DNA from: Tretioscincus oriximinensis
Lineage: Eukaryota > Chordata > Lepidosauria > Squamata > Gymnophthalmidae
DNA: 64,000 nt
Assembly (NCBI GenBank): GCA_022410635.1
Contig: JAJVDF010000003.1
Span: 824,167-888,166 of the forward strand
Direction of reading: 5' to 3'
Positions 33,451 to 44,925 of the stretch are shown here, in pieces. Under the pieces are notes generated by a model. It searched no databases, was not told where the DNA came from, and saw only the letters and a list, made by a program, of their open reading frames with translations. Within the stretch, counting starts at the first letter, position 1; every line of letters begins with the position of its first letter. Both the position numbers and the translations under genes were made by a program.

Positions 33451-33762
33451 GCATGGATAGCTCAGTTGCTAAGGAATCCGTCTCTCGTCTGGGAGATGGG
33501 GTTTCGAAGCCCTGTGTCGGATGTGGGGAGGGGTGAGCACCTTCCACTAGCCTGTAGCTCTAGCCAACCCAGCTTTTGGAAAGCATGAATTGCAAGAAAT
33601 TGCAACTGACTGCAAGTAGATACATGGGAACCACCAGAGCCTGGTGGGGAAGATAGAATGTGAGCCTTCGGGCAAAAATACCCTTGTAAGCCGCTTTGGG
33701 TCCCTTTGAAAGGTGTGAAAAGCGGGATATAAGAACACAGTTCTTTTTCTTCTTCTTCTAAA
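33451..33762 (+). mobile_element. tRNA-derived SINE B, full length
   Basis: GGCATGGATAGCTCAGTTGC A-box head, GGGGTTTCGAAGCCC B box, the 9.4-kb body with few differences, tail GTAAGCCGCTTTGGGTCCC, AAAAGCGGGATATAAGAACA and a CTT run. This is the best-preserved SINE B here. Confidence 0.9.
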
Positions 33763-35523
33763 AGAAACTTCACAAAGACTCTTTCGTTTTCCAGTATTTC
33801 CTCACTGGCCTACAGTTCTTTCAATCTGTGGTCTTTTCAAAGCTCCTGCATTTTCTAAAATGCTTAAAATGAACCTTAATGGTATCAATAATATATTTAT
33901 TTATCATTATGTTAAAATATACCAACGTTACTTCAATCAAATGTAAATGACTGAAGGTGTTAGACTACCTTTAAATCAAGACGTATTGGAAGAATTAGAA
34001 ATCATTAAGGTATCTTAAAGTATATATTTGGCATATAGTTATCTTTTGTTATTGTTGCTACCATTTCTATTTTTATTGTTGCAATTTACTGATCGGCTAT
34101 TAGAAGATGAAGAACAATTTGAATAAAATCTTAACAGGGTTATAGTGAGTAGCATGCAAGAGTGAGACTTGAGAATAGTTTTGAAAGAAAGAAATTTAAA
34201 AGTTTGGCCATCTACATGCTAGTTTAGACTGTGGCATACCACAGAAAAAGGCTCACTGGGGCAGGAGGATCTCTATGAAATTTAGCAACTTGACAAAAGC
34301 TAGAGTTTGTTTCTAATCTGAGAAAAAATATCATGTGCTCCCATAGAGGGCAATATTGCACAAAACATTGGCCTCGACAAATGAACTAGGAACCTGCCAA
34401 TTCGCCTTTTAATAAACTTTAAAGGAAATTGCTGTGACAATAAATTCAATACTACATTTCCCCTCAGTGAAGCTGTGACTAATGTATGCAATAATGTACA
34501 CAAAACCACAAAACAGGCCCTCATTAAAGGTAAAGGAAATTAATTTTGTAGGTGACTTAACAATAGTTTTACATGAAAACCATGTTCTTATTAAAGTTAA
34601 AATTCCACAAAATGTCACTGTTATTTCTATATGTATTTTAGTCTGTGTACAGACTGTGTAATTCATTTAAGTTAAATGTTTAGATTTTCAGCGTGATCAG
34701 ACATGTTAAAATGAGTGCTTCTAAAGCATTTTTGAGGTCTTAGCATCAGGTGGACAATATTCGTAAAAACAAATCTTACCATATTTCAAGACTTAGTTGT
34801 GTGTCTTTTAGACCTCCCTCACATTATTTGGAGAGATGCAACAGGAGGCTATAAAGTAATGAGATTCCTAGACAATCAGGGCCCTGGAAATATCATGCCA
34901 GGGGCTAGTGAGACACAAGCAAAAGAGGTGAGGAAGATAAACTAGGCTGCTTGTTTGTTAACCTATGCAATATTTCCTCTTCTGCAAATAGAGTAGTTTC
35001 AGAAAACATGTGACAACTGGTGATTGTTCAGTAAAAATACACATCTTACTGCTTAGGTGTCTGTGAAAAAAAAATCCCTGCAGGCTAAGGTCATTTTTAC
35101 TCCCACATCCCCACTAGAAAAATACAATAAGCAAATTCTTTCTTTTCAAATCTGAAGTTGGGAGTGAGACCAAACACTACTAGTAACTGAGGGTTCATCC
35201 ATACAATTGCGTTTTGTAGCATTACACCTATAAATGTTACCAGAATGTACTTACGAGGTCATGGTTAACAGTCCACAAGCAGGAAGAAGCTGCTTTTCCT
35301 ACCTGTGAATTTGCCTACAACCTCTATGGAGTCCTGGTATAAATTGTAGCTTCCAACTAGCTGCTCTGCATCACTTTTGCCATTGGCTTCAGCTCTCTTT
35401 CTTGCCTGGCATGCAATGTAAAAAGAAAATAAATTTCCTTTCAAAATGACCCAAGTGTTGAAAGGGGCCTTTTATTCACCATCATTCCCTTTAAAACAGG
35501 GAAACAGCAGCAATGGTGAACAG
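33763..35523. other. No recognised gene
   Basis: AT-rich. At 34205-34262 there is a fragment resembling the interior of the GTCCCC..GGGGAC element (CTACATGCTAGTTTAGACTG). Nothing else is supported. Confidence 0.35.
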
Positions 35524-35533
35524 TTTATAGCCT
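35524..35533. repeat. 10-bp target-site duplication, left
   Basis: TTTATAGCCT, repeated exactly at 35743-35752, brackets the foldback element. Confidence 0.75.
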
Positions 35534-35742
35534 AGCAAAAGGTCCAGTAGCACTTTGAGACTAACAGGAGAAAAGTGGGTTGCATAAGCTTTCGTAGACA
35601 TCTGAACATCTGAGCATCTGAAGAAGTAGATTTGTCTACGAAAATTTATGCCACCCACTTTTCTCCTGTTAGTCTCAAAGTGCTATTGGCCCCTTTGGTG
35701 GACTTTCTACTGGACTAACACGGCTATTTCTCTGGAATTGAC
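35534..35742. mobile_element. 209-bp foldback element, candidate Penelope-like derivative
   Basis: Inverted arms: AGCACTTTGAGACTAACAGG, AGAAAAGTGGGTTGCATAAG at the left, and CTTTTCTCCTGTTAGTCTC, AAAGTGCT at the right. The plus arm contains CTGAAGA (35618-35624), a 6-bp stem (GTAGAT/GTCTAC) and GAAA, a hammerhead-like core. The right extension ends ACTAACACGGCTATTTCTC. It is flanked by perfect 10-bp duplications. No coding capacity. Confidence 0.75.
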
Positions 35743-35752
35743 TTTATAGCCT
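35743..35752. repeat. 10-bp target-site duplication, right
   Basis: TTTATAGCCT, identical to 35524-35533. Confidence 0.75.
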
Positions 35753-36920
35753 CCAATCCTACTACAGAAGGGTAGAGTTACAAATTATGAAGCAAGGCTA
35801 GTCTCAGTAGCTTTTGCAGACAATGTCTACATGGTGCATTATGGCACTAAGCTACACATCATTCTATTAAAGCTGTAGAAGTACCAGTGAGATATGACAG
35901 CTCTTCCTAATACTGCCACTACTGGATTTCTACTGTTCTATGTGACAAATCTGCTTTACCATTTGCTCAATATTTTCTGCAAGTCAGATCCTCAGTGCAG
36001 AACAGTGGGGAATTTGTGGTCGTTCTAAACTGGATTAGGAGCCATAACTGCATAGTTTAAGTGTATCACAAACATATTTAAAAAAGCTTGGCCTATAGGA
36101 TGAATTCAAAAACCAGACAGAAAGGATTTCCATTTCCTTGTAAAGCTAAAAGACTGAATGCAAGTAGGATTCTCAATAAATAGCCCTGCAGATAGCATTC
36201 CACTCAACAGAGATTCTGAAATTTATGCTTTTAAACAAGAGTCATTAAATCATAATGGTGAAGCGACAAGATCGACTAGAGCCCTGTCAAAAGCATTCTG
36301 CCTCCTAACAAAAGCAATGGAGTGTGGTTATTGAGAAACATGACAATTGATTTGAGAGCGAACAAACAAACTTATTTGATTTCATAATCCTGCGAACACT
36401 TTTGCTCTCTGAACCATAAGTGATTGCACTGATGTGAGCTTTCAAAATTGCATGATTATGAAGGTTTAAAGGAATAGAAATATATATTGCCTTCTAGAGT
36501 GACCATAATACTTTTTCTCTCAATAACACAATCAACCATGATGCTGTTGGCCTATACACAAGCAGGATCAGCAGGCTCCAACAAATTTAGTTTGAGTATA
36601 AACTGTATTTCTATGCAGCAGGTTTGATCATTGTTTTACGCTGACCAACAAATTTAACCTTTGTACAGTTTCTGCATCACACTAGATGGAAACTAGATGT
36701 AATTTAGCATCTGAGGAAAAGATCTGGGGTGGAATTCTACTTCAAACTAGTTGAATAAGCCCTTTGTATGTGTTTAATGCAATGGGGGATGCAGCTTACT
36801 CTTCCTCCTCTCCTTAATTTTCCTCCTTCCCCCTTCTTGTGTTGTTCCTTCCCTGTTCCTAGGCCAGATTTCATGGCAACCATTGCGGCCTTGGTCTTAA
36901 TGTTGATGACATCATACTAG
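35753..36920. other. No recognised gene
   Basis: AT-rich; nothing supported. Confidence 0.4.
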
Positions 36921-36922
36921 CC

Positions 36923-37309
36923 TAGACTGACCAGATTTTCTGATGCCCAAACCGGGGTAATTAATATTCATCCTAATTTGCATATTCATGCAAATCACCC
37001 ACCATCATGCATTCCCCTCCAAAATTCCCACCCGAGAAATCTGTGAAGCATATGATAATTTTTTAAAGTGTGTGAGAATTTTTGGAGTGCATCAGAAATG
37101 TGCATTTTTAATTTTTTTTACTGAAGGGAGGGTGCCTTCAGGAGCTGGCCCCAGTTGCTAGAGCCCCCTTGTGGTGGTGCAGTGAATTGTTTTATTTTTT
37201 TTAAATCAGTTTTTTAAAGTGCATGAGAATTTTTTATTTTTTTACTGAGGGGAGAGTGCCTTCAGGAGCTGGCCTCAGATGCCATAGACCCCTAGTGGTG
37301 GTGCAGGGA

Positions 37310-37390
<81 letters not shown>

Positions 37391-37820
37391 GTCATCGTCA
37401 TCGTCATCGTCGCTGTCGCTGTCGTCGTCATTGTTATTATCATTATCATTATCATTATTATCATTATTATCATTATTATATTGAGGGGAGGGTGCCTTCA
37501 GGGGCTGGCCCCTAGTGGTGGTGCCGTGAATTTTTTTTAAAAATTTTTTTAAGTGCATGAGAATTTTTTGAAGTGCATGAGAATTTTTATTTTTTACTGA
37601 GTGGAGGGTGCCTTCAGGAGCTGGCCCCAGTGATGGTGCAGGGAATTTCCTTTTTAAAAAATATTTTTTACTTTGTAAATGTGCAATAAAATATTTTTAT
37701 TTATTTATTTTCCCCTCAGCAAAAAACGGTGACATGCCCCTTCCCTCACTGGGAGGATGGGATAGACACCCCAAAACCAGGTTTAAACCCCCCCCCCCAA
37801 AGGCTCAACTGGTCAGCCTA
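36923..37820. mobile_element. TAGGCTGACCAGA-family element with internal tandem repeats
   Basis: Ends TAGACTGACCAGA (36923-36935) and ACTGGTCAGCCTA (37808-37820) match the TIR of 9843-10045. The interior holds four imperfect ~120-bp units, each with GGGTGCCTTCAGGAGCTGG, TAGTGGTGGTGCAGGGAATT and AAGTGCATGAGAATTTTT, starting near 37126, 37249, 37485 and 37602. The right-hand core (CCTCAGCAAAAAACGG; CCAAAACCAGGTTTAAACCC) matches 44873-44920. No transposase. Confidence 0.7.
37310..37482. repeat. (ATT/ATC/GTC)n compound microsatellite
   Basis: About 170 bp of trinucleotides grading from ATT through ATC to GTC and back to ATT, inside the second unit of the minisatellite above. Ile-, Met- and Asp-rich open frames across it are artefacts. 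Confidence 0.9.
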
Positions 37821-38699
37821 TCAGTATCCTACTGCAACATTGGGGTGTTTTATACATTTAGTGGTGGGAACGCTATTACTGTAGAGAGTGTTAGAAACAC
37901 TAGTGTCAATTTCCAATAGTGGCAGAAGTACTGTGATTCCTGACAATAGTAATAACAACAATGATCATTCAGAGTAAGAAGGAATATGGTATGTTTAATT
38001 TGGATGATGGCAGTGAAAGTTACTTGAACATAATAAACCTCTTAACAGTGATAGCCTGGTCTTAGATAAGGTCCAACACATGAATGACATTGGTCACACG
38101 ATAGTCCTCCGTTGTATTCAGGGCATAAAAGGTTATGGAATTACAGTTTTTTTAAAAAAATATTTTTATTTGATTTTCTGAATTTCTTGTCATAGACAGA
38201 CATACAAATCATGTTTACGTACATAGAAAAACAAAAAACAAAAAACATAAGACATAGAATAACACCAAAACTCCCCTCCTTCCATCCCCCTTGAGTCCAA
38301 AGGAGACAAATTAGTTTACTATATTTTGATTGTATACCATTGTAATAGCGTTGTTTGTGATGGCATTTACTTCATTTACGGCACAATATACAATTACCGG
38401 AAGCCAGTCTCTTTCCCAACTTGATTCTGAATAATGACCCAATGATTTCATTCTCTTTTCTCTAAGTACATCAAATAGAAAGATCTCGGCCAGGTACTTG
38501 TACCGTTTTTTACAGTTTTTTAAATTAAAATTCTCCCTGGCAGCAGGGCACCTGCAACAGAGGAGGATTTTCTTTTGCTTTTTTTTTTTTAAATGAAGAA
38601 TTTCTCACTCATAGGATAAAAAGGGGATGGGGAGAAGTTGGGGAACTATATCTTAGGTAAAATTTCTAGCTAACATCCATATGGCCCCTTTAAATCTTG
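37821..38699. other. No gene; possible LINE 3' UTR at 38135-38520
   Basis: 38135-38520 begins with a T run and has an A-rich, CAAAAAACAAAAAACATAAG-containing stretch that could be an inverted L1-type 3' UTR. I cannot confirm the family. Confidence 0.3.
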
Positions 38700-38702
38700 C
38701 AA

Positions 38703-38810
38703 GATATAAGAACATAAGACCATAAAAGGAGCCCTGCTGAATCAGGCCATAGCCCATCCAGCATTCTGACTCACCCAGTGCCCTACCAATTGCAGATTTG
38801 GGGACATTTT
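38703..38810 (-). mobile_element. CR1 LINE 3' tail (TTCTTATG group)
   Basis: ATAAGAACATAAGACC, AGGAGCCCTGCTGAATCAGG, CCATAGCCCATCCAGCATTC: inverted CR1 3' UTR. Confidence 0.85.
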
Positions 38811-38931
38811 TGCATGTGGGTGGCCAAGCTCTGTCCCAAAATTTTACCCAGAACTAGGTTCCATATGGATGGTGCCAGCAGAACACGACCGTCTCTGCCT
38901 CCTCTTTGCTTTGACAGTATTTCCTAACGCT

Positions 38932-39128
38932 GCAGTAGCTGTCAAGAAGGATAGGCTGCATCCACAAGGAGCCAATCTGTTCCTTGAAATAGGAGCCTGC
39001 CAACCCAGTGGGCCTGCCGTAGTCTACACTAGCGTGTGGTTGACAGGCTTCTATTCCGAGGAACAGATTGGCTCCCTATGGATGCAGCCTGTCAATGCAG
39101 CGCAGTCCTTTTTGACAGCTACTGATGC
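38932..39128. mobile_element. GC-richer foldback with GGCTGCATCCAC arms
   Basis: Inner arms 38951-39002 and 39041-39093 are inverted: ATAGGCTGCATCCACAAGG and GAGCCAATCTGTTCCT pair with AGGAACAGATTGGCTC and CCTATGGATGCAGCCT. The outer AGTAGCTGTCAAGAAGGA pairs with TCCTTTTTGACAGCTACT (39106-39123). The spacer includes a CTACACTAGCG block like the GTCCCC..GGGGAC family. Confidence 0.75.
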
Positions 39129-39518
39129 ATCCTCGCTTTAACCTCTCGTGCCTTTTGTGCACACGGTAGAAGATGGGGGATGGCCGCGAGAGGACAGAGG
39201 TTCTCCGGAATGATGTCTGACTATCCCAGCAATAGTTTAATTTGAGATAAACGGCGTTTATTGCGAGGCGACTGCTGAAAGACACTTAACACGTGTGCCA
39301 GAACCTTCCTCATCTTGCCCCGATTGAGTAAGAAAATAGCAGTGTGCACGCAGCCTTAGGATGAAGTATATTTGGCAATCTCCACACTTACATGTGTTTC
39401 CAGGGCTACTGCCACACTGTTTGGGAAGCATGTAATTATTCTGGTTTTTTTTATTTACTCTTTTATTAGGATGCTTTTAAATAATGGTTGCTTTGGCTAT
39501 TGGAAAAGACCCAGGTCC
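39129..39518. other. No gene; CpG-richer patch to about 39300
   Basis: 39130-39300 has more CG dinucleotides than the surroundings. GTGTGCACGCAGCCTTA at 39342-39358 may be the right end of a larger TIR element; the left partner is unclear. Confidence 0.35.
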
Positions 39519-39519
39519 C

Positions 39520-39923
39520 ATCAAGGTGAGATATTTCTACAGTGATGGCAGTTATATCAAAGCATGCTTAAACAGTTTCAGCAATCTATTAGCTAAAAAG
39601 CCCTGTTGCCCCAGATATTCTTGATAGTAGTTACTAACTGCTACCAGAGCAGGTTTCTCTTTTCCTAATAAAAAAAATAAGGTGGTAAGGAAAAGGACAG
39701 AATTCAGCTGGGATTTGAGGCAAGGCATGCGCACTTCAAGGTAAGACATGTGCACACGAGCTCAGAGATATGAGGGCAGGGAGAGAGCAATCGGGAGATT
39801 GTTATCGGGCGTGGAGCAGGAATACAATTCTTTGTGGATCCATCAGCTTTTTGCTGAGGTAATGTAGAAAGGTGAGGATGGATGGGCAATTGGGCTATTC
39901 CAGATTTAAATAGCTCATCTGGA
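39520..39923. mobile_element. TCCAGATGAG-family TIR element, uninterrupted copy
   Basis: Runs from about GGTGAGATATTTCTAC to CTCATCTGGA (39914-39923). It matches both halves of 21689-22835 without the L1 gap, which identifies that gap as an insertion. A SINE A begins 6 bp after its right end. Confidence 0.65.
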
Positions 39924-39928
39924 AGGGC

Positions 39929-40152
39929 CCCAGTCTGGTGTAGTGGTTAGCATGGCAGAGTTTTATCTGGGAACCTCCCAGTTTGATTCTGCACTTCTCC
40001 ATAGAAGTCAGCGGGGTGACTTGCAGCTCACTCGATCCACACCTACTTCACAAGGTGTCTGTTGTGAAGAGAAGAACATATGGTTATGGAAGTTGCTTGG
40101 ACTCCCTTTAGGTTGAAAAAAGTAATGTATAAAATGAAAAACTAACTTTTTT
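39929..40152 (+). mobile_element. tRNA-derived SINE A
   Basis: Intact-looking head CCAGTCTGGTGTAGTGGTTA (A box), CCCAGTTTGATTCTGC (B box), CACAAGGTGTCTGTTGTGAA body, and a tail with GAAGTTGCTTGGACTCCC that has lost the pyrimidine run. Confidence 0.85.
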
Positions 40153-41626
40153 AAAATACAACAACCCTCTCTGTTCCCACAGCTACATTCCTATTGCTTA
40201 TTTATAGGAATCCTTATACAGTAGGACACTTCAACTAAACATTTTAAAATTATGAGTTTTGAAGTGTACTTTGCTGAAATTCTTATCTTATCACTCTATG
40301 TGAGATAAAACATTAAAAGATAAAGGAAATGTTTTCACACGGATAGGGTGTAAGCAGCAATGCTGATGGTTTCAGCAGAATCTGGTGTTAAATGTTATTT
40401 TACACATTTCTTCAACTCGACTCTTGGTTTTAAGATTCTGTCTTTTTATGTTATCAGAAATTTGTGGCAAGGAATGGGGTCACTTGTGTCTATAAATATA
40501 TAGTTACTGTAACATTAAGGTTGGTAAGAAATGATGAGGTACTTAAATGGTTTAACAGTTTGTAGGTGAGAAAGAAAAAATCACATTAAACATTAGGGAA
40601 AAAAACACTTAATCTTAAGGTCAGCCGGGCACTGGAATAATTTAACCAGGGAAAGCAAACGAGGCAATGAAGTAAAAAATTGAAATAAAAAGAGGGGAAA
40701 TATTGTAAGGGACAAAACTACTAGAATATAATCTTTAGGGAACCATCCTGCAGGAGTCTGATATATTCTTTAAACTTTCTCTGTTTAAAAAGTGTAGTAC
40801 TTTAGTTTTTGTGGTTCAAACGAAACAGGGTAGATTTTAGATGAGTCGAATAACCTGATACTGGTCCCAGAAATTTCTAATTATTTTTTAAAGGTTCCTA
40901 ATAGTGTGACAAAGAAAAATATTATATCTTACTTGGAAGCCCTAAAAGTGAACTCATACTTAAAAGGAGGCATCGCCAATATTATTCATTCTGTTCATAT
41001 TACAGTACATACAACTGCCCACTGCCCAAAAGCAAATTGAGCCCTCTGGAATGATTGTGTCTATACAATAATAGGCCATGGTTGTAATCTACAATATGTG
41101 CTGCTTAAAGACTTGTAGCAATCATAAAGATTACTTTCTGTACTGTCAAGTTCTTATACTGTGGAATTACAAGGATTTATTGTGTGGGAGGGGAGTGGGG
41201 AGCAGACTGCTGATAAGACCACATATCAAAAATATGCAAAAAACCTTTCCCTTTCCTTTGGCTAAATGACACCGCTGTGTTCATCCCCTGCATTCTAATT
41301 TGACAAAAACACAATAATAGGAGAAGTTTAAAAAGTCATTTGCTGCAATCTCCTTGTACTGCATGTCCATGACTAGAGAGAGGCAGGAAAAAGATTACAA
41401 TTAATCAGAGTATAGAAGAAGTTGTTCTGTAATGGGTCAGATTCCTGCTCTGTTTAGGCCAGGATTATGTGATTGATGATGGTTTTCTAGGTATTCAGCA
41501 GAGCACTTCATATGCTTTGCTGCTTGAGATTAAAAAGGAAAGAAAGAGAATGCTCTGGAATAGATTCAGAACCTTCAAGTAGTCTTATGCACATGTCGTG
41601 GAGTGTGTTCCGTGATCCAGAAATCT
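40153..41626. other. No recognised gene
   Basis: AT-rich; nothing supported. Confidence 0.4.
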
Positions 41627-41955
41627 TCATAAGAACAAAAGAGGAGCCCTTCTGAATGGGGCCAGAGCCCATCTAGTCCAGCATTATGACTCACATGGTG
41701 GCTCACCAACTGCACCTAGGCAGTCTCAAGCAGAAGAAGGCAAAACCTTCTCCTCATCCTTAAATGGTGTTTCAGGAACACAGTACTGCCTATTGCTGCA
41801 TCCTGGAGGCAGACTCAAGAGACCTATCCCAATAGCTACTGATACACTTGGCTTCTCTCCATTTGTCTAGTCCTGTCTAAAAGCTATCCAGGCTGCTAGC
41901 TACCACCACCTCTTCTGTAAGTAAATTTAAGCGATTACATCCAGTGGGCTCCCAA
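41627..41955 (-). mobile_element. CR1 LINE 3' fragment (TTCTTATG group)
   Basis: CATAAGAACAAAAGAGGAGC, GGGGCCAGAGCCCATCTAG, TCCAGCATTATGACTCAC, then inverted last codons of ORF2 (CAGGCTGCTAGCTACCACC). Confidence 0.85.
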
Positions 41956-41996
41956 TTGGGTGGCCAGAAGTGTTCTAAAAAAGTAAGGCTTTTGTA

Positions 41997-42175
41997 ATAG
42001 AGTCATAGAACCATATCGATGGAAGGGTAGACAGGTCCAATCCCTGTTCTATGCAGAATTCATTAAACCATCCCAGACAGATAGCTATCCAGCCCCTGTT
42101 TGAAGACTTCCAATGAAGGAGAATTTACCATATCCTGTGACAATCAACTGATAGATCATTTTTACTGTTAGAACA
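41997..42175 (-). mobile_element. CR1 LINE 3' fragment (ATTCTATG group)
   Basis: ATAGAGTCATAGAACCATAT, GGAAGGGTAGACAGGTCC, CAGACAGATAGCTATCCAG: inverted CR1 3' UTR of the other lineage, beginning 42 bp after a TTCTTATG-type copy. Confidence 0.8.
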
Positions 42176-42393
42176 TGTGTACAAACCAAATTTTCACATT
42201 CAGTTTGCTATCAAACTGAACACTTGTTAGTTTGGTTCAATGGTAAACAGTACGAATAATCATTTGTGTTCAAATGCATTCACAAATGAGAATACCTGTT
42301 TTTCTCTATTGAAAACATATTTTTTAATGGACAGCAATGAATGTGACTTTAATACCAAGCAATGAACATTACAGAGTGAGAATTAGCTCAGAT

Positions 42394-43026
42394 ATAGGCT
42401 GCATCCATACAGCACTTGTTTATTCTGCAATTTTCTGTGAGTTCAGGATACCAGTTTACCAAATGTAGTTCATCTTGTTTATTCCTTTAAAGAATATTCT
42501 GGGTTGTGCCATTCTCTCAGCTCCTGACAAGGCACATTTTCTGTGCCCATTCTCCAATTGGTCATTTTGTTTTCTGGTTGTCAAGAGGATGTTCACTAGT
42601 TTCTCCTCTCAAATGTAATTGGATAGTTTGTTGTCAATATCAGATTCCTCTGCCTTTTACCCTCACATTTTCTCAACAGAACTATCCAAACAGTCCAATC
42701 GTTTCACTATAATCTTTTCCCTATAGAGATATAGTGCTTCAACAGCTGTTTCTCCCAATAAATCAGTAGCCTAATAAATCGCCCTTAAAACCCAAAATCT
42801 GTTTGTATGACTGCATCCAAATGTTGTTTATATATTCCATTTTATTTGGATATTATGGAATAAAGCATGCATATTTCAGAATAAAGTTGTCCAGACAGTG
42901 TTTTATTCTGGAATATCCAAGTATAGTGGAATAAGTAATTGAAATTTAGATGCAGCCAATAGCAGCCTGGTGTGGCAAACACGATGCAAATTTGACTTAC
43001 AAGCTATTGCCCTATTTGGATGCAGC
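42394..43026. mobile_element. Possible nested GCATCCA-family TIR elements
   Basis: TAGGCTGCATCCATACAGC (42393) and TTGGATGCAGCC ending at 43026 are inverted. Inside, TGACTGCATCCAAATG (42808) and TTTAGATGCAGCC (ending 42957) bracket a self-complementary ATTTGGATATTATGG / CTGGAATATCCAAGT core. The inner element resembles 19582-19690. Confidence 0.45.
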
Positions 43027-43595
43027 CATGGGTAGAAGGCTTCTCATGTTACAAGTTAATCCAAAATGAAATATCAATTATCTATTCCAGCAAATAGCCT
43101 GAATTTAATTGTGGCCTAGTTCTGATGCACCACCCAGTAAAAATGTAACGCCAGTTGTTAAAACTAGAATGTTTTCTAGAATGAGCTTGGCTCCTAAAAA
43201 AGTTAGCACTTTGGGATGGAAAAATAATATTTTTTTCATGGTGAAATTATGGCATAAAAACTATGGAAATTTCTGTGAATGAGTACTTAACATATAAGGG
43301 TAAGATTATAAGTGGACAATTGCTGAAAATATCATTTTTTTGACACTTGGACCTCCATTAACTACTATGTTATACACTCTTTCAAATGATTATATACTAG
43401 ATATTAGAGTAATTAAATCAATGGATGGTTAAAAGGCTCCTTCTCTACTTTCTCTTATAAGGAAAAAATCATTATAGTCCTAATGTATTCAGATCAGTAT
43501 AATATTATTATGCTGGGCTGGAAAGATCAGCACTACGTACGTATTTACTACTGTGCCCTGTTGAAGGTGTTGATGTAAAGTCTTATATGTTAACA
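43027..43595. other. No recognised feature
   Basis: AT-rich; nothing supported. Confidence 0.35.
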
Positions 43596-43599
43596 TGTA

Positions 43600-43836
43600 G
43601 AGCCAGTCTGGTCTTGTGGTTGGACTCTTATCTAGTAGTGTCTGGTTTCAATCCCACACTTCTTCAGGAAGCCATTTGGGTAAACTTGGCATAGTCAACC
43701 GTCTTCGGATCTCTCTCAGCTCCATCTACTTCACAGGGTGTCTGTTGTGAAGAGAAGAACAGAAGATTATGTAAGCCGCTTTGAATCCATTTAGGTTGAA
43801 AAAAGTATATAAACACCAAATCCTACTCCTTATTCA
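43600..43836 (+). mobile_element. tRNA-derived SINE A with common tail
   Basis: GAGCCAGTCTGGTCTTGTGG head, CTGGTTTCAATCCCAC B box, CACAGGGTGTCTGTTGTGAA, GTAAGCCGCTTTGAATCC, ATATAAACACCAAATCC and a short pyrimidine end. Confidence 0.85.
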
Positions 43837-44435
43837 TAACTTGGTCCTGGCTTTCCGAAGAATCCCCTTTTTGCATATAGCTCTGCCCTTGTATTAAGGG
43901 TCTGGTGGTAAGGGCCCACTTGTAATTTCTCTCCTCTCAGAGTTGCAAGGGATATGCAATAGAATATTTGGGGTGTTGGCTCCCATGTTTTGGGAGTGCA
44001 CCCAACTCTTTGATTCTTAGCTCCTTCTGGCCTTTTTTCTACCAGTGAAAGTGGATTAGTTGGTGGAAGACAGGGTTATGATTAAACATATTTAAATAAT
44101 TTATATATTTTACCTTTGTTGTTTTTATTCATCCTGGGACCTGTTGGTGGAGAGAAAACTATAAAAAAATGATATTTGTTGAAATAAAAAATGAACTGTC
44201 GCTGCATTTTTGCTCGTGTTGACAATATTCTGTAATACATTCTAAAATTTATAAACCAATAAATAGGTTGCACTTTCCTTCCAGGTACTCAGCTCATATA
44301 TGGCAAAGGCACAAACTAAAGGAAAACCAACCTTATTCCACATCTTACAAGCAAGGTCCTTACCATTCCTGTCACAGACCACATCCCCGGAGTGAATAGC
44401 AATACCTCTCATGCCCTTCTCTTTTGCATCCAAAC
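43837..44435. other. No recognised gene
   Basis: Nothing supported. Confidence 0.35.
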
Positions 44436-44439
44436 AAAT

Positions 44440-44530
44440 AGACTAGCCTACAAAAACTCATGTTGCCTTTCTCTTCTTAGTCTCCAAAGTGCTATGAGCC
44501 CCCTTGGTAGGCTCCTTTCTCTTCTCAATA
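44440..44530 (+). mobile_element. Foldback-family arm, single copy
   Basis: GCCTACAAAAACTCATGTTG, CTTAGTCTCCAAAGTGCTAT, GAGCCCCCTTGGTAGGCTCC parallels the right arm of 50175-50564. No opposite arm was found. Confidence 0.55.
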
Positions 44531-44721
44531 GTATATTTCTATCTCACCTGGTAAAACATTTCTTATTTGAGTTATTTGAATCCTGGGGATACAGGTATTT
44601 CTTTGCAGAAGGAAAATTTTCCAGTGAAATGTTTAATTCAAACCCTGCATATTGGCTGACTTTAGGCTGAAATGCTGTGGTAACTTTGCTGTTGAGAATA
44701 ACATGGTCTTTTGATAATCTG

Positions 44722-44925
44722 TGGGCTGACCAGATGACCCCTTTTTTTGGGGGGGGGGGGGTGAAAACCCGGTTTTGCAGTGCCTCCCGGTTTTTCCTGN
44801 GGGAAAAAAAATTAAAAAAAGAAAAAAAATTCGGAAAAAAATCTTTTTTTAAAAAAACTTTTCCTCAGCAAAAACTGTGAGGCACTCCAAAACCAGGTTT
44901 CTACCCCCCACCCCCAAAGGGTTAT
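44722..44925. mobile_element. TAGGCTGACCAGA-family element, copy lacking right end
   Basis: GGGCTGACCAGATGACCCC left end, G12 run, GAAAACCCGGTTTTGCAG, A-rich core with N at 44800, CCTCAGCAAAAACTG, CCAAAACCAGG and a C-rich run. The right TIR is gone or diverged. Confidence 0.7.

Noticed and set aside
37223..37558. Ile-, Met- and Asp/Asn-rich open frames
   Set aside because: They are translations of the ATT/ATC/GTC microsatellite in different frames.
37126..37650. Repeat array resembling a CRISPR-like pattern
   Set aside because: Imperfect ~120-bp tandem units inside a transposon in vertebrate DNA, with no uniform spacers.
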